This document shows positions 23,706 through 32,504 of a stretch of DNA of 64,000 bases, in pieces. Made by a program: the position numbers and the translations under genes. The stretch is from Maricaulis sp048269565 (lineage in GTDB: Bacteria; Pseudomonadota; Alphaproteobacteria; Caulobacterales; Maricaulaceae): positions 124,001 through 188,000 of the forward strand of contig NZ_JBLXIK010000004.1 in NCBI RefSeq assembly GCF_048269565.1, read 5' to 3'. How positions within the stretch are numbered: position 1 is the first letter of the stretch; every line of letters begins with the position of its first letter. The notes under the pieces are model-generated. The model saw only the letters and a list, made by a program, of their open reading frames with translations. It did not search any database and was not told the origin of the DNA.

Positions 23706-24334
23706 CGGTTTTTCTTCCGGAACAGGACCCAGGTCATATCGTCGATCCCGCTGCTGCGCTGCCAGAGGAAGCCATCATCCACGACCTCAAGATCATTGAA
23801 ACGGTCGAGGAAGAAGCCGCCGAAATCGCGCTTGAACAACAGGTCGTCGCGGCCGCGATAGGGGATGGATTCGGGCTTGGCGGAGAAATATTCCGCGACC
23901 AGCAGCCAGCGACCGGACACCCGGTGCATCTCGTCGGCGACGGCACCAAGATCATCGGGATGGACGTGGATCAGCACGCCGGCGGAAAACACCATATCCA
24001 TGCTGCCATCGCCGAAGGGCAGGCTCTGCCCCGTCGCGTCATGCAGGTTGGCCGCTGGGATGACCTTGTCCTGGAGCAATCTCTCCCGGGCCTTCGCATT
24101 GGGTTCCACCGCGTGAAGCGCGGCGCCGCACAACCGGTTGATCGAGCGCAGATTGAGACCGATATTGCAGCCGACCTCCAGAATGCTCTCCGGTTCGGCA
24201 CCATAAGTGCCCTTGAGCAGTTCGGCCCACATACGGGTGCGCATCCGCAGCACATCGGTCAGGGTTTCATTGCGGTCGACATAGCGGTCGCCGAACTCGC
24301 CGCGCCAGGCATCGAGCTGGTTGGTCTTGGTCAT
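23702..24334 (-). CDS. Pseudaminic acid biosynthesis-associated methylase
   Basis: A 210-residue SAM-dependent methyltransferase. SILEVGCNIGLNLRSI is motif I for SAM binding, followed by HAVEPN and a FSAGVLIHVHPDD segment. The N-terminal TKTNQLDAWRGEFGDRYVDRN start is typical of a methylase family known to occur beside pse genes; its methyl acceptor is not settled. The gene overlaps pseI by ATGA and so belongs to the pseB-pseG-formyltransferase-pseI unit as its last gene. It may add an O-methyl or N-methyl group to the sugar, which is an inference from context. Confidence 0.82.
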   Translation of the reverse strand: MTKTNQLDAWRGEFGDRYVDRNETLTDVLRMRTRMWAELLKGTYGAEPESILEVGCNIGLNLRSINRLCGAALHAVEPNAKARERLLQDKVIPAANLHDATGQSLPFGDGSMDMVFSAGVLIHVHPDDLGAVADEMHRVSGRWLLVAEYFSAKPESIPYRGRDDLLFKRDFGGFFLDRFNDLEVVDDGFLWQRSSGIDDMTWVLFRKKNR

Positions 24335-25416
24335 GCGGTCTCTCCAGGGCTGCGCCAGTCGATCATCTCCATCGCCAGCGGATCGCCACGCTTCAGGGCG
24401 CGACTGGCGCGCCGGTCAACTACATCATTCCAGTATTTCGGCGCCAGGCCATGGCCGGGCCGGATCGAACGGATGTTTTCCGGGGTGAAGGGCTCGCCGG
24501 CCGCGATGTCGCGCACGACATAGAGCGAGCGCCGGAAGATCGCCGAGCCGCGCTCGCAGCCGGCCAGCTCATAACGGACCGAGCCCAGGGCGGCGAAAGC
24601 ATTGTGGCAATCCTCAACCAGCCGCGTCAGCTCGTCCGGCTCGAGCGAGAAGGAACCGTCCGGCCCGCCATCGGCCCGCGACAGGGTGAAGTGCTTTTCG
24701 ATGACGCGCGCGCCAAGGGCCACGGCGGCGACGGCGCAGGCGGTGCCCGGCGTGTGATCGCTCAGGCCGGCAACGGCGTGAAAGGCCTCGGCCAGATGCG
24801 GTACGGTGCGCAGATCGGCCTGGTCGATCGGGGCCGGGTAGGCGGAGAGGCAATGCAGCACCGCCAGCCCGCCGACACCGTTTTCACGCGCCGTGCGCAC
24901 GGCGTCGTGGATCTCGGCCAGATTGGCCATGCCGGTCGACATGATCATCGGCTTGCCGGTGCGCGCGACGCGGGCGATCAGCGGCAGATCGGTGATCTCG
25001 AAAGAGGCGATCTTGTAGGCCGGCGCATCGAGCGATTCCAGCAGGTCGACGGCGGTGTGGTCGAACGGCGTCGAGAAGATCGGCACGCCGAGTTCGCGCG
25101 CCCGGGCAAACAATTCGCCATGCCATTCGAACGGTGTCTGGGCCTCGCTGTACAGGTCATGCAATGAGCGCCCGTCCCACAGTCCGCCCTCGATGACGAA
25201 GCCGGGGCCGTCATGATCAATGGTGATGGTGTCGGCGGTATAGGTCTGGATCTTGACCGCATCGGCACCGCAGGCCGCGGCCGCCTCGATTGACTCGAGG
25301 GCGCGGTCGATACGGCCGAGATGATTGGCGGAGATCTCCGCGATGACCAGTGGCGGATGATCGGGGCCAACCGGGCGGCCGGCGAAATCGAAGGTGGGAT
25401 CGTTGGCGGTGGGCAT
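24331..25416 (-). CDS. pseI: Pseudaminic acid synthase PseI
   Basis: A 361-residue enzyme of the NeuB superfamily. The TIM barrel shows VIAEISANHLGRIDRALE, AVKIQTYTADTITID, IFSTPFDHTAVDLLESL, YKIASFEITDLPLI, MSTGMANLAEI and EKHFTLSRADGGPD; a C-terminal SAF domain begins at RRSLYVVRDIAAGE. The motif set AEISANH and KIQTYT is that of PseI, which condenses phosphoenolpyruvate with the 2,4-diacetamido altrose to make pseudaminic acid. The start has a weak ribosome site; an extension upstream is mostly Arg/Cys/Ser-rich and was rejected. This is the full-length counterpart of the SAF-less enzyme at 11108-12013. Confidence 0.92.
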   Translation of the reverse strand: MPTANDPTFDFAGRPVGPDHPPLVIAEISANHLGRIDRALESIEAAAACGADAVKIQTYTADTITIDHDGPGFVIEGGLWDGRSLHDLYSEAQTPFEWHGELFARARELGVPIFSTPFDHTAVDLLESLDAPAYKIASFEITDLPLIARVARTGKPMIMSTGMANLAEIHDAVRTARENGVGGLAVLHCLSAYPAPIDQADLRTVPHLAEAFHAVAGLSDHTPGTACAVAAVALGARVIEKHFTLSRADGGPDGSFSLEPDELTRLVEDCHNAFAALGSVRYELAGCERGSAIFRRSLYVVRDIAAGEPFTPENIRSIRPGHGLAPKYWNDVVDRRASRALKRGDPLAMEMIDWRSPGETA

Positions 25417-25492
25417 GAGGGTTCCCGGACGGCAGCGTTGCGCATGAAGCGAATCACAAGTGACGACTGCGTTCGACACTCGGCCGCGAATC

Positions 25493-26101
25493 TTAATTTG
25501 CCGTTCGGTCCGGGCCATCAGTCTGGCCGATCCGCGGCAGACGCATGACGTCGGCAGCAGGGCTGTCCCAGCCCAGTGGCAGCAGCGCGAACAGCTTCGC
25601 CTTGTGCGCGGCGCGATGCATCGGCAGGCGCGTCGTCTGGGCGCGCGGTTGCAGGCGGCCGCTGACAATATCGTCCCACTGCCGGGCAAACAGGTCCTCG
25701 ACCTCCCGGCGCAGTCGCAGATAGCTGGATTTCAGGGTTTCGGTCAGCGGGTCGAGCGCGACCTCGCGCTGCGCCAGGATCGGACCGGTATCCATGCCGG
25801 CATCGATGAGGTGCAGCGTGACCCCCTTGGGGGTGTCATTGACCCAGGACCAGAAATTGGGGTCGGCACCGCGATTGAAGGGCAGCAGCGAGATGTGGAG
25901 ATTCACAATCCGGCCGGCGCACATTTCCAATACCGGTGCGGTGATGAGGCGGCGATAGCCATAGCTGATGATCCAGTCGGGGCGCAGGGCTTCAAACTCG
26001 GCCCCGGTCACCAGGTCCGAGCGCACGGTGACGTGATCGCCGCGCGCCTCGACCGGTGCGATCAGCGCGTCGGGATAGGGGGAGAGAATCAGGACGTGCA
26101 T
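25493..26101 (-). CDS. Formyltransferase family protein in the pse operon
   Basis: A 202-residue protein with the formyl-transfer core: the IISYGYRRLI segment, a catalytic Asn-His-type N-L-H-I-S-L-L-P-F-N-R-G-A-D-P motif, and LHLIDAGMDTGPILAQ with the catalytic Asp. It is much shorter than methionyl-tRNA formyltransferase (about 310 residues) and lacks its C-terminal domain, so a role as a sugar N-formyltransferase using formyl-tetrahydrofolate is likely. Its location between pseG and pseI suggests that an amine on the nonulosonate precursor is formylated instead of acetylated; this is an inference. No pseH-type acetyltransferase is seen nearby. Confidence 0.75.
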   Translation of the reverse strand: MHVLILSPYPDALIAPVEARGDHVTVRSDLVTGAEFEALRPDWIISYGYRRLITAPVLEMCAGRIVNLHISLLPFNRGADPNFWSWVNDTPKGVTLHLIDAGMDTGPILAQREVALDPLTETLKSSYLRLRREVEDLFARQWDDIVSGRLQPRAQTTRLPMHRAAHKAKLFALLPLGWDSPAADVMRLPRIGQTDGPDRTAN

Positions 26102-26149
26102 TCAGCGGACTTTGCTGCGCCGAGCTTAACCAACCCTTTTCCCTCCACC

Positions 26150-27193
26150 TCAATCGCGCTGCGCAATCAATCCCAGCAGCGCTTCAGCGATGCGCCCTGC
26201 GCCCCGCCCGTCACACAATCGGGCCGCATTTGCCGACAGTTCCGCCAATTGCTGCGGGGACACATCGCGGAGCAGGCGGGGCAGCTCGTCCGTCAACGCC
26301 TCGGGCGTTTCAATCGTCAGGGCCGCACCCGCCGCAGCCATGGCGCGGGCCGCCGGTCTCTGGTTTTCGGCCAGCACAACAACAATGCTTGGCACACCGA
26401 GAACGCAGCGCTCCAGAGCGCTGCCGCCGCCGGCACCGATTGCCAGGTCGGCGCCCATGGCGCATTCGGCCATGTGTTCGACATCGACCAGGATATTCAG
26501 CTTCGGGTCGCTTTCGGCGGCCTGTAACAAGCCGGGCAGACTCGGCGCACGCGGGCCGAGAATGACGTCGATGGTGACGGTCGGCAGGCTGTCTCGCAGC
26601 AGGGCGACGATATCACCACTGATCCCGCCGACATCTGTCAGCCCCATTGATACGAGCACGCGCGACAGGACGGTGCCGGTCCCCCGCCGGGCGAGCGAGG
26701 CGGTGCGCAAGCGGGCGAAATCGGGCCGCAGGGGGGCCATGTTGGCGCCGAGCAAGAGGGTGGTGCCGGGCGGCACCCGGCGGGCATAATCGGCCGGGCT
26801 CCGGTCAAACCCCTGGTCGACCAGCAGATCGCAGTCATGGGCCCGCTCTGGAAGGTCCTCCAGCACCGCGATCACCGGCGCGATCCGGCGCATGCGGCTC
26901 TCGTCGGCGCGGGTCGATGAGTAGAGGTCGACGACAATGGCGCCGGCCCGGCGATTCCAGGCCTTGGGAAGGTCGAAATCGGCGGCGGAGCGCGCAGCCA
27001 TTATCGAGTGGCCGGAACGGGACAGGGCCGGCACCAGATCGGCACTCCCCGGTGCGCAGGCAAAGGCGATTTCGGCGCCGTGCGCCCCGAGTGCGCCGGC
27101 CAGTGACAGACACCGCATGATATGGCCCCCACCGAGTTCGGGCCGGGCATCGGCCCGAACCAGTATTCGCGGGGGCAGGGCCGGAGGCGGCAT
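26150..27193 (-). CDS. pseG: UDP-2,4-diacetamido-2,4,6-trideoxy-beta-L-altropyranose hydrolase PseG
   Basis: A 347-residue GT-B-like hydrolase. ILVRADARPELGGGHIMRCLSLAGAL is the PseG start, with the catalytic-region His; IVVDLYSSTRADE, VLEDLPERAHDCDLLVDQ, VSMGLTDVGG and GAGGGSALERCVLGVPSIVVVLAENQ follow. PseG releases UDP from the sugar before PseI acts, the fourth step of the pathway. The start overlaps the pseB stop as TGATG, so translation is coupled. The 48-bp spacing to the formyltransferase gene keeps it in the same operon. A more distant relative is encoded at 14819-15835. Confidence 0.9.
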   Translation of the reverse strand: MPPPALPPRILVRADARPELGGGHIMRCLSLAGALGAHGAEIAFACAPGSADLVPALSRSGHSIMAARSAADFDLPKAWNRRAGAIVVDLYSSTRADESRMRRIAPVIAVLEDLPERAHDCDLLVDQGFDRSPADYARRVPPGTTLLLGANMAPLRPDFARLRTASLARRGTGTVLSRVLVSMGLTDVGGISGDIVALLRDSLPTVTIDVILGPRAPSLPGLLQAAESDPKLNILVDVEHMAECAMGADLAIGAGGGSALERCVLGVPSIVVVLAENQRPAARAMAAAGAALTIETPEALTDELPRLLRDVSPQQLAELSANAARLCDGRGAGRIAEALLGLIAQRD

Positions 27194-28266
27194 CAGGCGG
27201 CGTTCGCTTCGCCTATCAGTTCACGCAGGGCCGGAGCGTCGAGCTGCTCGACATTATTGTCGGAGGAATAGGACCAGCCATCGGCAACGCGGCGCGCGCC
27301 CTTGCTGACATAGCGCGCCATCAGCTCGCCGGAATAGGCGGGCAGGATGGCGTAGCGGTCCTCCAGCTCGATGGTCGAGCGGGAATCATCGGACGGCACC
27401 ATGACTTCATGCAATTTCTCGCCGGGGCGGATACCGATCACCTTGTGCGGCAGGTCCGGCGCGATGGTGTGGGCCAGATCGACCATGCTCATCGACGGGA
27501 TCTTGGGCACGAACACCTCGCCGCCGCGCGCCATGGCCAGGGTCGAAAGGACGAAATTCACGCCCTGTTCGATCGTGATCCAGAAGCGCGTCATGCGTGG
27601 GTCGGTGATCGGCAAATGGTCGGAGCCCTGGTCCATCAGCTTGCGGAAGAAGGGAATGACCGAGCCGCGCGAGCCGACGACATTGCCATAGCGCACGACC
27701 GAGAAGATCGGCCCGTCGGCGCCGCCCATATGCTGGCCGGCGGTGAATATTTTATCCGCGGCCAGTTTCGAGGCGCCATAGAGATTGATCGGGTTGGCGG
27801 CCTTGTCGGTGGAGAGGGCGCAGACATGCCTGACGCCGCACTTGATCGTGGCGCGCACGACGTTTTCGGCGCCCATGACATTGGTCTTGATGCACTCAAA
27901 CGGATTGTATTCGGCGATCGGCACATGTTTCAGCGCCGCAGCGTGGATGACGACATCGACACCGCGCATCGCTTGTTCCAGCCGCGCCTCATCGCGGACA
28001 TCGCCAATGAAATAGCGCAGGAAGGAATGGGTCTGCGGCGAGAATTCCTGAGCCATTTCATACTGCTTCAACTCGTCGCGCGAGAAGATGATCAGTTTTT
28101 TCGGCTTGTATTCGCGGCAGATCGTCTCGACGAAGCGCTTGCCGAACGAGCCGGTGCCGCCGGTGATCAGAATAGACTTCCCGTTGAGGTCGATGCGGGG
28201 TTCGCGGAAGCTGCGGCTCATCACCAGCTGTTCCAGCGCATCTGTTTGGGTCGGGGTGTCGTCCAT
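27193..28266 (-). CDS. pseB: UDP-N-acetylglucosamine 4,6-dehydratase (inverting) PseB
   Basis: A 357-residue SDR-type enzyme. The NAD(P)-binding motif is GGTGSFG (residues 36-42) and the active-site region is S-T-D-K-A-A-N-P-I-N-L-Y-G-A-S-K, with the Asp-Lys and Tyr-x3-Lys of inverting dehydratases. It dehydrates and epimerises UDP-GlcNAc, the first step of pseudaminic acid synthesis. An N-terminal extension of about 25 residues precedes the usual start (the segment with DLNGKSILITGG); an internal ATG (MSRSF) is possible. It heads the operon pseB-pseG-formyltransferase-pseI-methylase and has a CtrA-like promoter region. Confidence 0.93.
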   Translation of the reverse strand: MDDTPTQTDALEQLVMSRSFREPRIDLNGKSILITGGTGSFGKRFVETICREYKPKKLIIFSRDELKQYEMAQEFSPQTHSFLRYFIGDVRDEARLEQAMRGVDVVIHAAALKHVPIAEYNPFECIKTNVMGAENVVRATIKCGVRHVCALSTDKAANPINLYGASKLAADKIFTAGQHMGGADGPIFSVVRYGNVVGSRGSVIPFFRKLMDQGSDHLPITDPRMTRFWITIEQGVNFVLSTLAMARGGEVFVPKIPSMSMVDLAHTIAPDLPHKVIGIRPGEKLHEVMVPSDDSRSTIELEDRYAILPAYSGELMARYVSKGARRVADGWSYSSDNNVEQLDAPALRELIGEANAA

Positions 28267-28278
28267 CTTCGGTCTCGC

Positions 28279-28329
28279 GATTCGCCTGTCGGACTCGACG
28301 CTGGGCTGCAGCGGTTAACGAGGCGTTAG
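28279..28329 (-). promoter_or_regulatory. CtrA-like box and GAATC site before pseB
   Basis: On the minus strand CTAA-CGCCTCG-TTAAC (28315-28329) fits TTAA-N7-TTAA with one mismatch. GCGAATC with a GANTC site follows after 31 bases and ends 12 bases before the pseB ATG. The layout is close to that of fliX and flgB, which suggests that glycan synthesis is timed with early flagellar genes. The divergent cytidylyltransferase gene could also be affected. Confidence 0.5.
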
Positions 28330-28388
28330 GAGCGGGACGCCGAGACTGTATGAACACTGTTTCAACAGGCTACCCATCGAGGCCGGTC

Positions 28389-29174
28389 ATGACCCTCGCC
28401 ATCATCGTTCAGGCCCGTTTCGGCTCCACCCGGCTGCCGGGAAAAATCCTCAATCCGCTCGGCGAAAAGACCGCGCTGGCGCGGGTGCTTGATCGCTGCG
28501 CCCGCATTCCCGGCGCCGACCGGGTGGTCTGCGCCATCCCCGATACCGCGGCCGATGATGCCGTTGCCGATGCCGCCGGGGCTGCGGGTTACACGGTCAG
28601 CCGCGGTTCGGAGACCGATGTGCTTTCGCGCTATGCGAAGGCGGCGCGCGATTGCGGTGCCGACCATGTCATGCGTATCACCAGCGACTGTCCGGTGATC
28701 GATCCGGTGATTTGCGGCCGGGTCATCGATCTGCTGCGTGAAAACCGGGCCGACTACGCCTGCAACAACATGCCGCCGCTATTTCCCCACGGGCTCGATT
28801 GCGAAGTCTTTCCGGCCGTACTGCTGCACCAGGCGGACCGGCTGGCGAAAACCGCCGCCGAGCGCGAACATGTAACGCCATGGCTGCGCGAACACCCGCA
28901 TCTGCACCATGCCTGTCTGGCCGGCCCCGGGCAGGGCCTGGAGCGGTTGCGCTGGACGCTCGACTATCCCGAGGACCTGGCCTTTTTCCAGGCGATCTTT
29001 GCCGAACTGGGTGAGGCCGCGGCGACGGTGTCTGCCGCGGAACTTGCCGCGCTTTGCCTGCGGCGCCCGGACCTGGTGGCCATCAATGCCAACCGGCACA
29101 ATGCGGCCCGGCTGGAGACGGCGCAACAGGCCGAAACGGCCAGCGCGCCCTACCGTTTCCGCGTCGCGGCCTGA
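28389..29174 (+). CDS. SpsF/PseF-like cytidylyltransferase
   Basis: A 261-residue nucleotidyltransferase-like protein: IIVQARFGSTRLPGKILNPL at the start, AIPDTAADD, and MRITSDCPVIDPVI with the metal Asp. It belongs to the same SpsF-like group as the gene at 12010-12738. In a pse locus it most likely makes CMP-pseudaminic acid, the job of PseF, although canonical PseF proteins differ in sequence. The ATG after GAGG was chosen. It is divergent from pseB. The C-terminal tail (about residues 225-261) is longer than in the paralogue and rich in Ala and Gln. Confidence 0.75.
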   Translation: MTLAIIVQARFGSTRLPGKILNPLGEKTALARVLDRCARIPGADRVVCAIPDTAADDAVADAAGAAGYTVSRGSETDVLSRYAKAARDCGADHVMRITSDCPVIDPVICGRVIDLLRENRADYACNNMPPLFPHGLDCEVFPAVLLHQADRLAKTAAEREHVTPWLREHPHLHHACLAGPGQGLERLRWTLDYPEDLAFFQAIFAELGEAAATVSAAELAALCLRRPDLVAINANRHNAARLETAQQAETASAPYRFRVAA

Positions 29175-29258
29175 TCGGGCGTCTTTGCCCCTTTCCGGCA
29201 AGACTTTATTCGCACTCTGGGCCTAGGTTCGTATTCTGGATCAAAAGGAATTCGCGTC

Positions 29259-32000
29259 GTGGCCATCTCCGGGTTGGATACATCGGTACTGACAAGCTGG
29301 TACCAGTCCAAGCTTTACGCGTCGCAAGCGTCCACTGCTGCGCCCCAGACCCTGTCTGCGGCTGAAACGGCAGCCGCGAATATCACCCCGCCCTGGGATG
29401 TCTCCAGTACCACCGGATCGATCGAGGAATTGCGGCGTGGCGTGCTGGCCAATGGCGAGTTCTTCAATCTCGATGAAAGCGGCTTTTCCGATCTCGACGC
29501 GCCCGATGACTACAAGGCGCTGTTCGATCTCTATGTCGGGCTCAAGACCCTGTCTGCGGTGGCCGAACAGGCGATGGACAAGACCATCTCCGACACCGAC
29601 CGCAGCTTTCTCGACCGGCGTTTCGCCGAGGGTCTGGCGCAGCTGGATTCGTTTTATGATGCGATGGATCTGGACGGTCTCACCCTGCTCAAGGGCGAGC
29701 AGGTGTCGAGTGCCGAGAGTGCGGTGACCATCAGTCGCGGCGAGTCGGTCTATACCACCGGCATCGTGCACACTGGCGATTATGACGCCGAAGTGGCCAG
29801 CCTGACCGGGGACGTGCAGTTTACCGTCTCGGTCAAGAAGAATGGCGTGACCCAGGACATCGCGATCAATCTCGCCGATATGGGCGCGACGACGCGCTCG
29901 CTCGACAATGTTGCCGATCACATCAATACCGCGCTCGATGCCGCCGGCGTGCTGACCCGCTTTTCGCGCGTCAAGATCGGCACCGCCGATGAGGACGGGG
30001 TGATCGCCGGCAGCGATTACGGTTTCAAGATTTCCGGCATCTCGACCGAGGTTGTCAGTTTCAGCGCGGCCTCGGCCAGCCCGGCAATCTATCTGGCCGG
30101 CACATCCGGTCTCAATGACAGCGCTGCCGGTCAGGTGGTGAAGCTGACCGACCTCGCTGCCGCGACGCCGACCACGGCTTTCACCACCCGGCTCGAGGCC
30201 AATCCGGACACCAGCCAAGTCGCGGTTGTTGGCGGCGAGGACGGCGAGACCCGCACCAAGGAAGAAACCAATCCGCTGGAGATCATGGCCAGCGCCACGG
30301 CGATCGATGGCAGTGTCTTTGTCGTCGGTACCACCTCGGCCGCGCTCGGCGGTGCCGAGATCAAGGGCGAGCAGGACATGGTCCTGGCCAAGTATGACTC
30401 CACCGGCAAGATGGTGTGGAGCCGTGTGCTCGGTGCCGCTGCCGATGCCGAAGCCACCAGTGTCGCCGTTGATGACAGCGGCAATGTCGTTGTCGCCGGC
30501 GTTGTTGAAGGCGGGCTGGGTACGACCACGGATGTGGGCGGCACCGACAGTTTTGTCGCCAAATACGATGCCAATGGCGTCGAGCAATGGCTGTCCCGCT
30601 TCGGCGGCAGCGGCGATGACCAGCCCAATGCCGTCACCATCGCCAGTGATGGCACGATCTATGTTGCCGGCGAGGCCGCTTCGGCCTTTGGCGATGCCAG
30701 TCATCAGGGCGGTGCCAGCGACGGTTATCTGCGCGCGATCAGCGCCAGCGGCACGACGCTGTCGACAACACGCATTGGTGATATCGGCGAAGAATCAGTG
30801 TCGGCGATCACCATGGCCTCGGACGGCAATCTGATCATTGCCAGCGAGGAAGACGGCGTCGGCGTGATCCGCAAGTTCGATACCGCCGATCTGGCCGCAG
30901 GCCCGCTCTGGACCCAGTCGCTCGGCGATCTCGGCGCCGGGCGCATCGGCGATATCGCCGTCGACGGCACCAATATCTATATCGCCGGCTCGGCCAGTTC
31001 AGCCTTCGCACCGAGCACGCCGCTCAACGCCTATTCCGGCGGCGAGCGCGATGTCTTTCTCGTCAAGCTGAGTGATGGCGCTGCGGCGACGGTCGACTAC
31101 ACAACCTTTCTCGGCTCCGACAAGGACGAAACCGCCAATGCCATCACCCTTGATGGCAGCAAGGTCTATCTCGCCGGCAAGACCACCGGCTCGCTTCCCG
31201 GCCAGAGCCTGATCGGCGAGCGTGATGCCTTTGCCGCCAGCTTCAATGCCGCCGACGGCGCCTTTGACTGGGCGGTGCAGCTGAGCGGTCGCAATGGCAT
31301 CAGCGAGGTCACGGGCGTCTCTGTCGTTGCCGGTGGCGATTCCGTGCTGGACGCGCTGGGCCTGCCGGCCGGGACGCTGACCTATTCCGACAGCCGCGTG
31401 GTCACCGATCGCACGGCCGCGCGCGATGGCGATTTTTTCTACATCTCGGTCAATGGCGGGCGCCGGGAGAAAATCTCGGTCGACAGCGACGACACGATGC
31501 GTTCGCTGACCTTCAAGATCAATGCGGCGCTGGTTCTCGACGGCACCGCCGATGTCCGCCGGGCCACCAATGGCGATGCCCTGCGCATTACGCCGAAGGA
31601 AGGCTCGACGATCGAACTCTTCGCCGGCTCCGAAGGCCGCGACCTCCTTGAAGCGTTGGGCATGGAACCCGGTGCGATCGTGAAAAAGGCGTCAACGCTG
31701 GACACGGACGGTTCGGCCGATGCGCCGCCCCTGTTCGCGATGGACCTGCCGACATTGCTGAACCTGACCGACAAGGACACGGCCAAGACGGCCTTCGATG
31801 CAATCAGTCATGCGATGACGATCGTACAGCGCGCCTATCGCGAGCTGACGACGCCGGCAGCGCTGAAGGATTTGCTCAATGAGGGGCCGGGCAAGACCGG
31901 CGGCACGGTGCCGGCCTATCTCACCCAGCAATTGGCGAACTATACGGCCGGGCTCGAGCGGCTCAGCAGCGGCAGCACGACCAGCGTCGGTTATTTCTAG
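29259..32000 (+). CDS. flaEY: FlaEY-like flagellar regulatory protein
   Basis: A 913-residue protein that begins VAISGLDTSVLTSWYQSKLYASQ, the start typical of the Caulobacter FlaEY protein, which is of similar size and linked to flagellin expression and filament assembly. A central region (about 325-690) contains repeats of the pattern A-K-Y-D-x-x-G-x-x-x-W-x-x-x-x-G-x-x-x-D/A-x-A-x-x-V-x-x-D-x-x-G-x-x-x-V-A-G, that is, beta-propeller blades of the SBBP type. Flanking regions carry Thr/Asp-rich flagellin-like or hook-associated-like segments. No signal peptide is present. The position beside the pse genes and flagellins fits. The mechanism is not known; the symbol rests on size, N-terminus and context. 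Confidence 0.65.
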   Translation: MAISGLDTSVLTSWYQSKLYASQASTAAPQTLSAAETAAANITPPWDVSSTTGSIEELRRGVLANGEFFNLDESGFSDLDAPDDYKALFDLYVGLKTLSAVAEQAMDKTISDTDRSFLDRRFAEGLAQLDSFYDAMDLDGLTLLKGEQVSSAESAVTISRGESVYTTGIVHTGDYDAEVASLTGDVQFTVSVKKNGVTQDIAINLADMGATTRSLDNVADHINTALDAAGVLTRFSRVKIGTADEDGVIAGSDYGFKISGISTEVVSFSAASASPAIYLAGTSGLNDSAAGQVVKLTDLAAATPTTAFTTRLEANPDTSQVAVVGGEDGETRTKEETNPLEIMASATAIDGSVFVVGTTSAALGGAEIKGEQDMVLAKYDSTGKMVWSRVLGAAADAEATSVAVDDSGNVVVAGVVEGGLGTTTDVGGTDSFVAKYDANGVEQWLSRFGGSGDDQPNAVTIASDGTIYVAGEAASAFGDASHQGGASDGYLRAISASGTTLSTTRIGDIGEESVSAITMASDGNLIIASEEDGVGVIRKFDTADLAAGPLWTQSLGDLGAGRIGDIAVDGTNIYIAGSASSAFAPSTPLNAYSGGERDVFLVKLSDGAAATVDYTTFLGSDKDETANAITLDGSKVYLAGKTTGSLPGQSLIGERDAFAASFNAADGAFDWAVQLSGRNGISEVTGVSVVAGGDSVLDALGLPAGTLTYSDSRVVTDRTAARDGDFFYISVNGGRREKISVDSDDTMRSLTFKINAALVLDGTADVRRATNGDALRITPKEGSTIELFAGSEGRDLLEALGMEPGAIVKKASTLDTDGSADAPPLFAMDLPTLLNLTDKDTAKTAFDAISHAMTIVQRAYRELTTPAALKDLLNEGPGKTGGTVPAYLTQQLANYTAGLERLSSGSTTSVGYF

Positions 32001-32054
32001 GACGGGCCGCAAGCCGGCGCGAAGGCTGTATCGGGCGTTCGGGCCTGAGCGGCG

Positions 32055-32504
32055 TCAGGCGGTCTGATTTAACGCGATCGAGACCTGGCCGCTGCGCTGC
32101 GGGCGAGTAGCCGCGCCGGGACCATAGCCATTGCCTGTATTGCGCTGGCGGGCCGCCTCGTCGGCGATGGCGCGCACCACACCTTCGGTAATGACTTTCA
32201 TCGCAGTCACAGCGCGTGAGTTCTCGGCCAGCGCCGCGTGAAACGTCTCTGTGGCCTGACGCAGCGACTGTTTCGCAGCCGGCGAGGCGCCGTCAAAACG
32301 CGAGGGCTCGGCGCGGGCGCGAGCCACTTCGGCACGATAGATATTGGCCAGTTTCGATTTTTCATCCTGCAGGGCGATCGCATCCTGTGGACGGCGGCGC
32401 TGGAACATGCGGGTTTCGCCCTGGATCAGTTCGGTCAGCCGGCTGGTCAGGCGCAGCAGGGCTTCGGCCCGTTCAGTGCCGTTTCTGGCTGCAAGTTCGC
32501 TCAT
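32055..32504 (-). CDS. FlbY-like / FlgN-like flagellar protein
   Basis: A 149-residue helical protein (LLRLTSRLTELIQGETRMFQRRRPQDAIALQDEKSKLANIYRAEVARARAEP). Its two long helices and length resemble FlgN-type export chaperones. In Caulobacter the gene after flgI and the rod-assembly gene is flbY, and I place this gene there by order. It overlaps the flgJ-like gene by ATGA. The C-terminal tail is Gly/Thr/Gln-rich. Client binding cannot be judged from sequence alone. Confidence 0.65.
   Translation of the reverse strand: MSELAARNGTERAEALLRLTSRLTELIQGETRMFQRRRPQDAIALQDEKSKLANIYRAEVARARAEPSRFDGASPAAKQSLRQATETFHAALAENSRAVTAMKVITEGVVRAIADEAARQRNTGNGYGPGAATRPQRSGQVSIALNQTA

Noticed and set aside
29225..29245. 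Possible sigma-54 promoter before the FlaEY-like gene
   Set aside because: TGGGCC-TAGGT has the -24 GG but the -12 GC is not at the required position.
29241..30704. Open frame of 487 codons opposite the FlaEY-like gene
   Set aside because: The plus-strand gene has repeat structure and a locus context; the opposite translation is low in complexity and unfamiliar.
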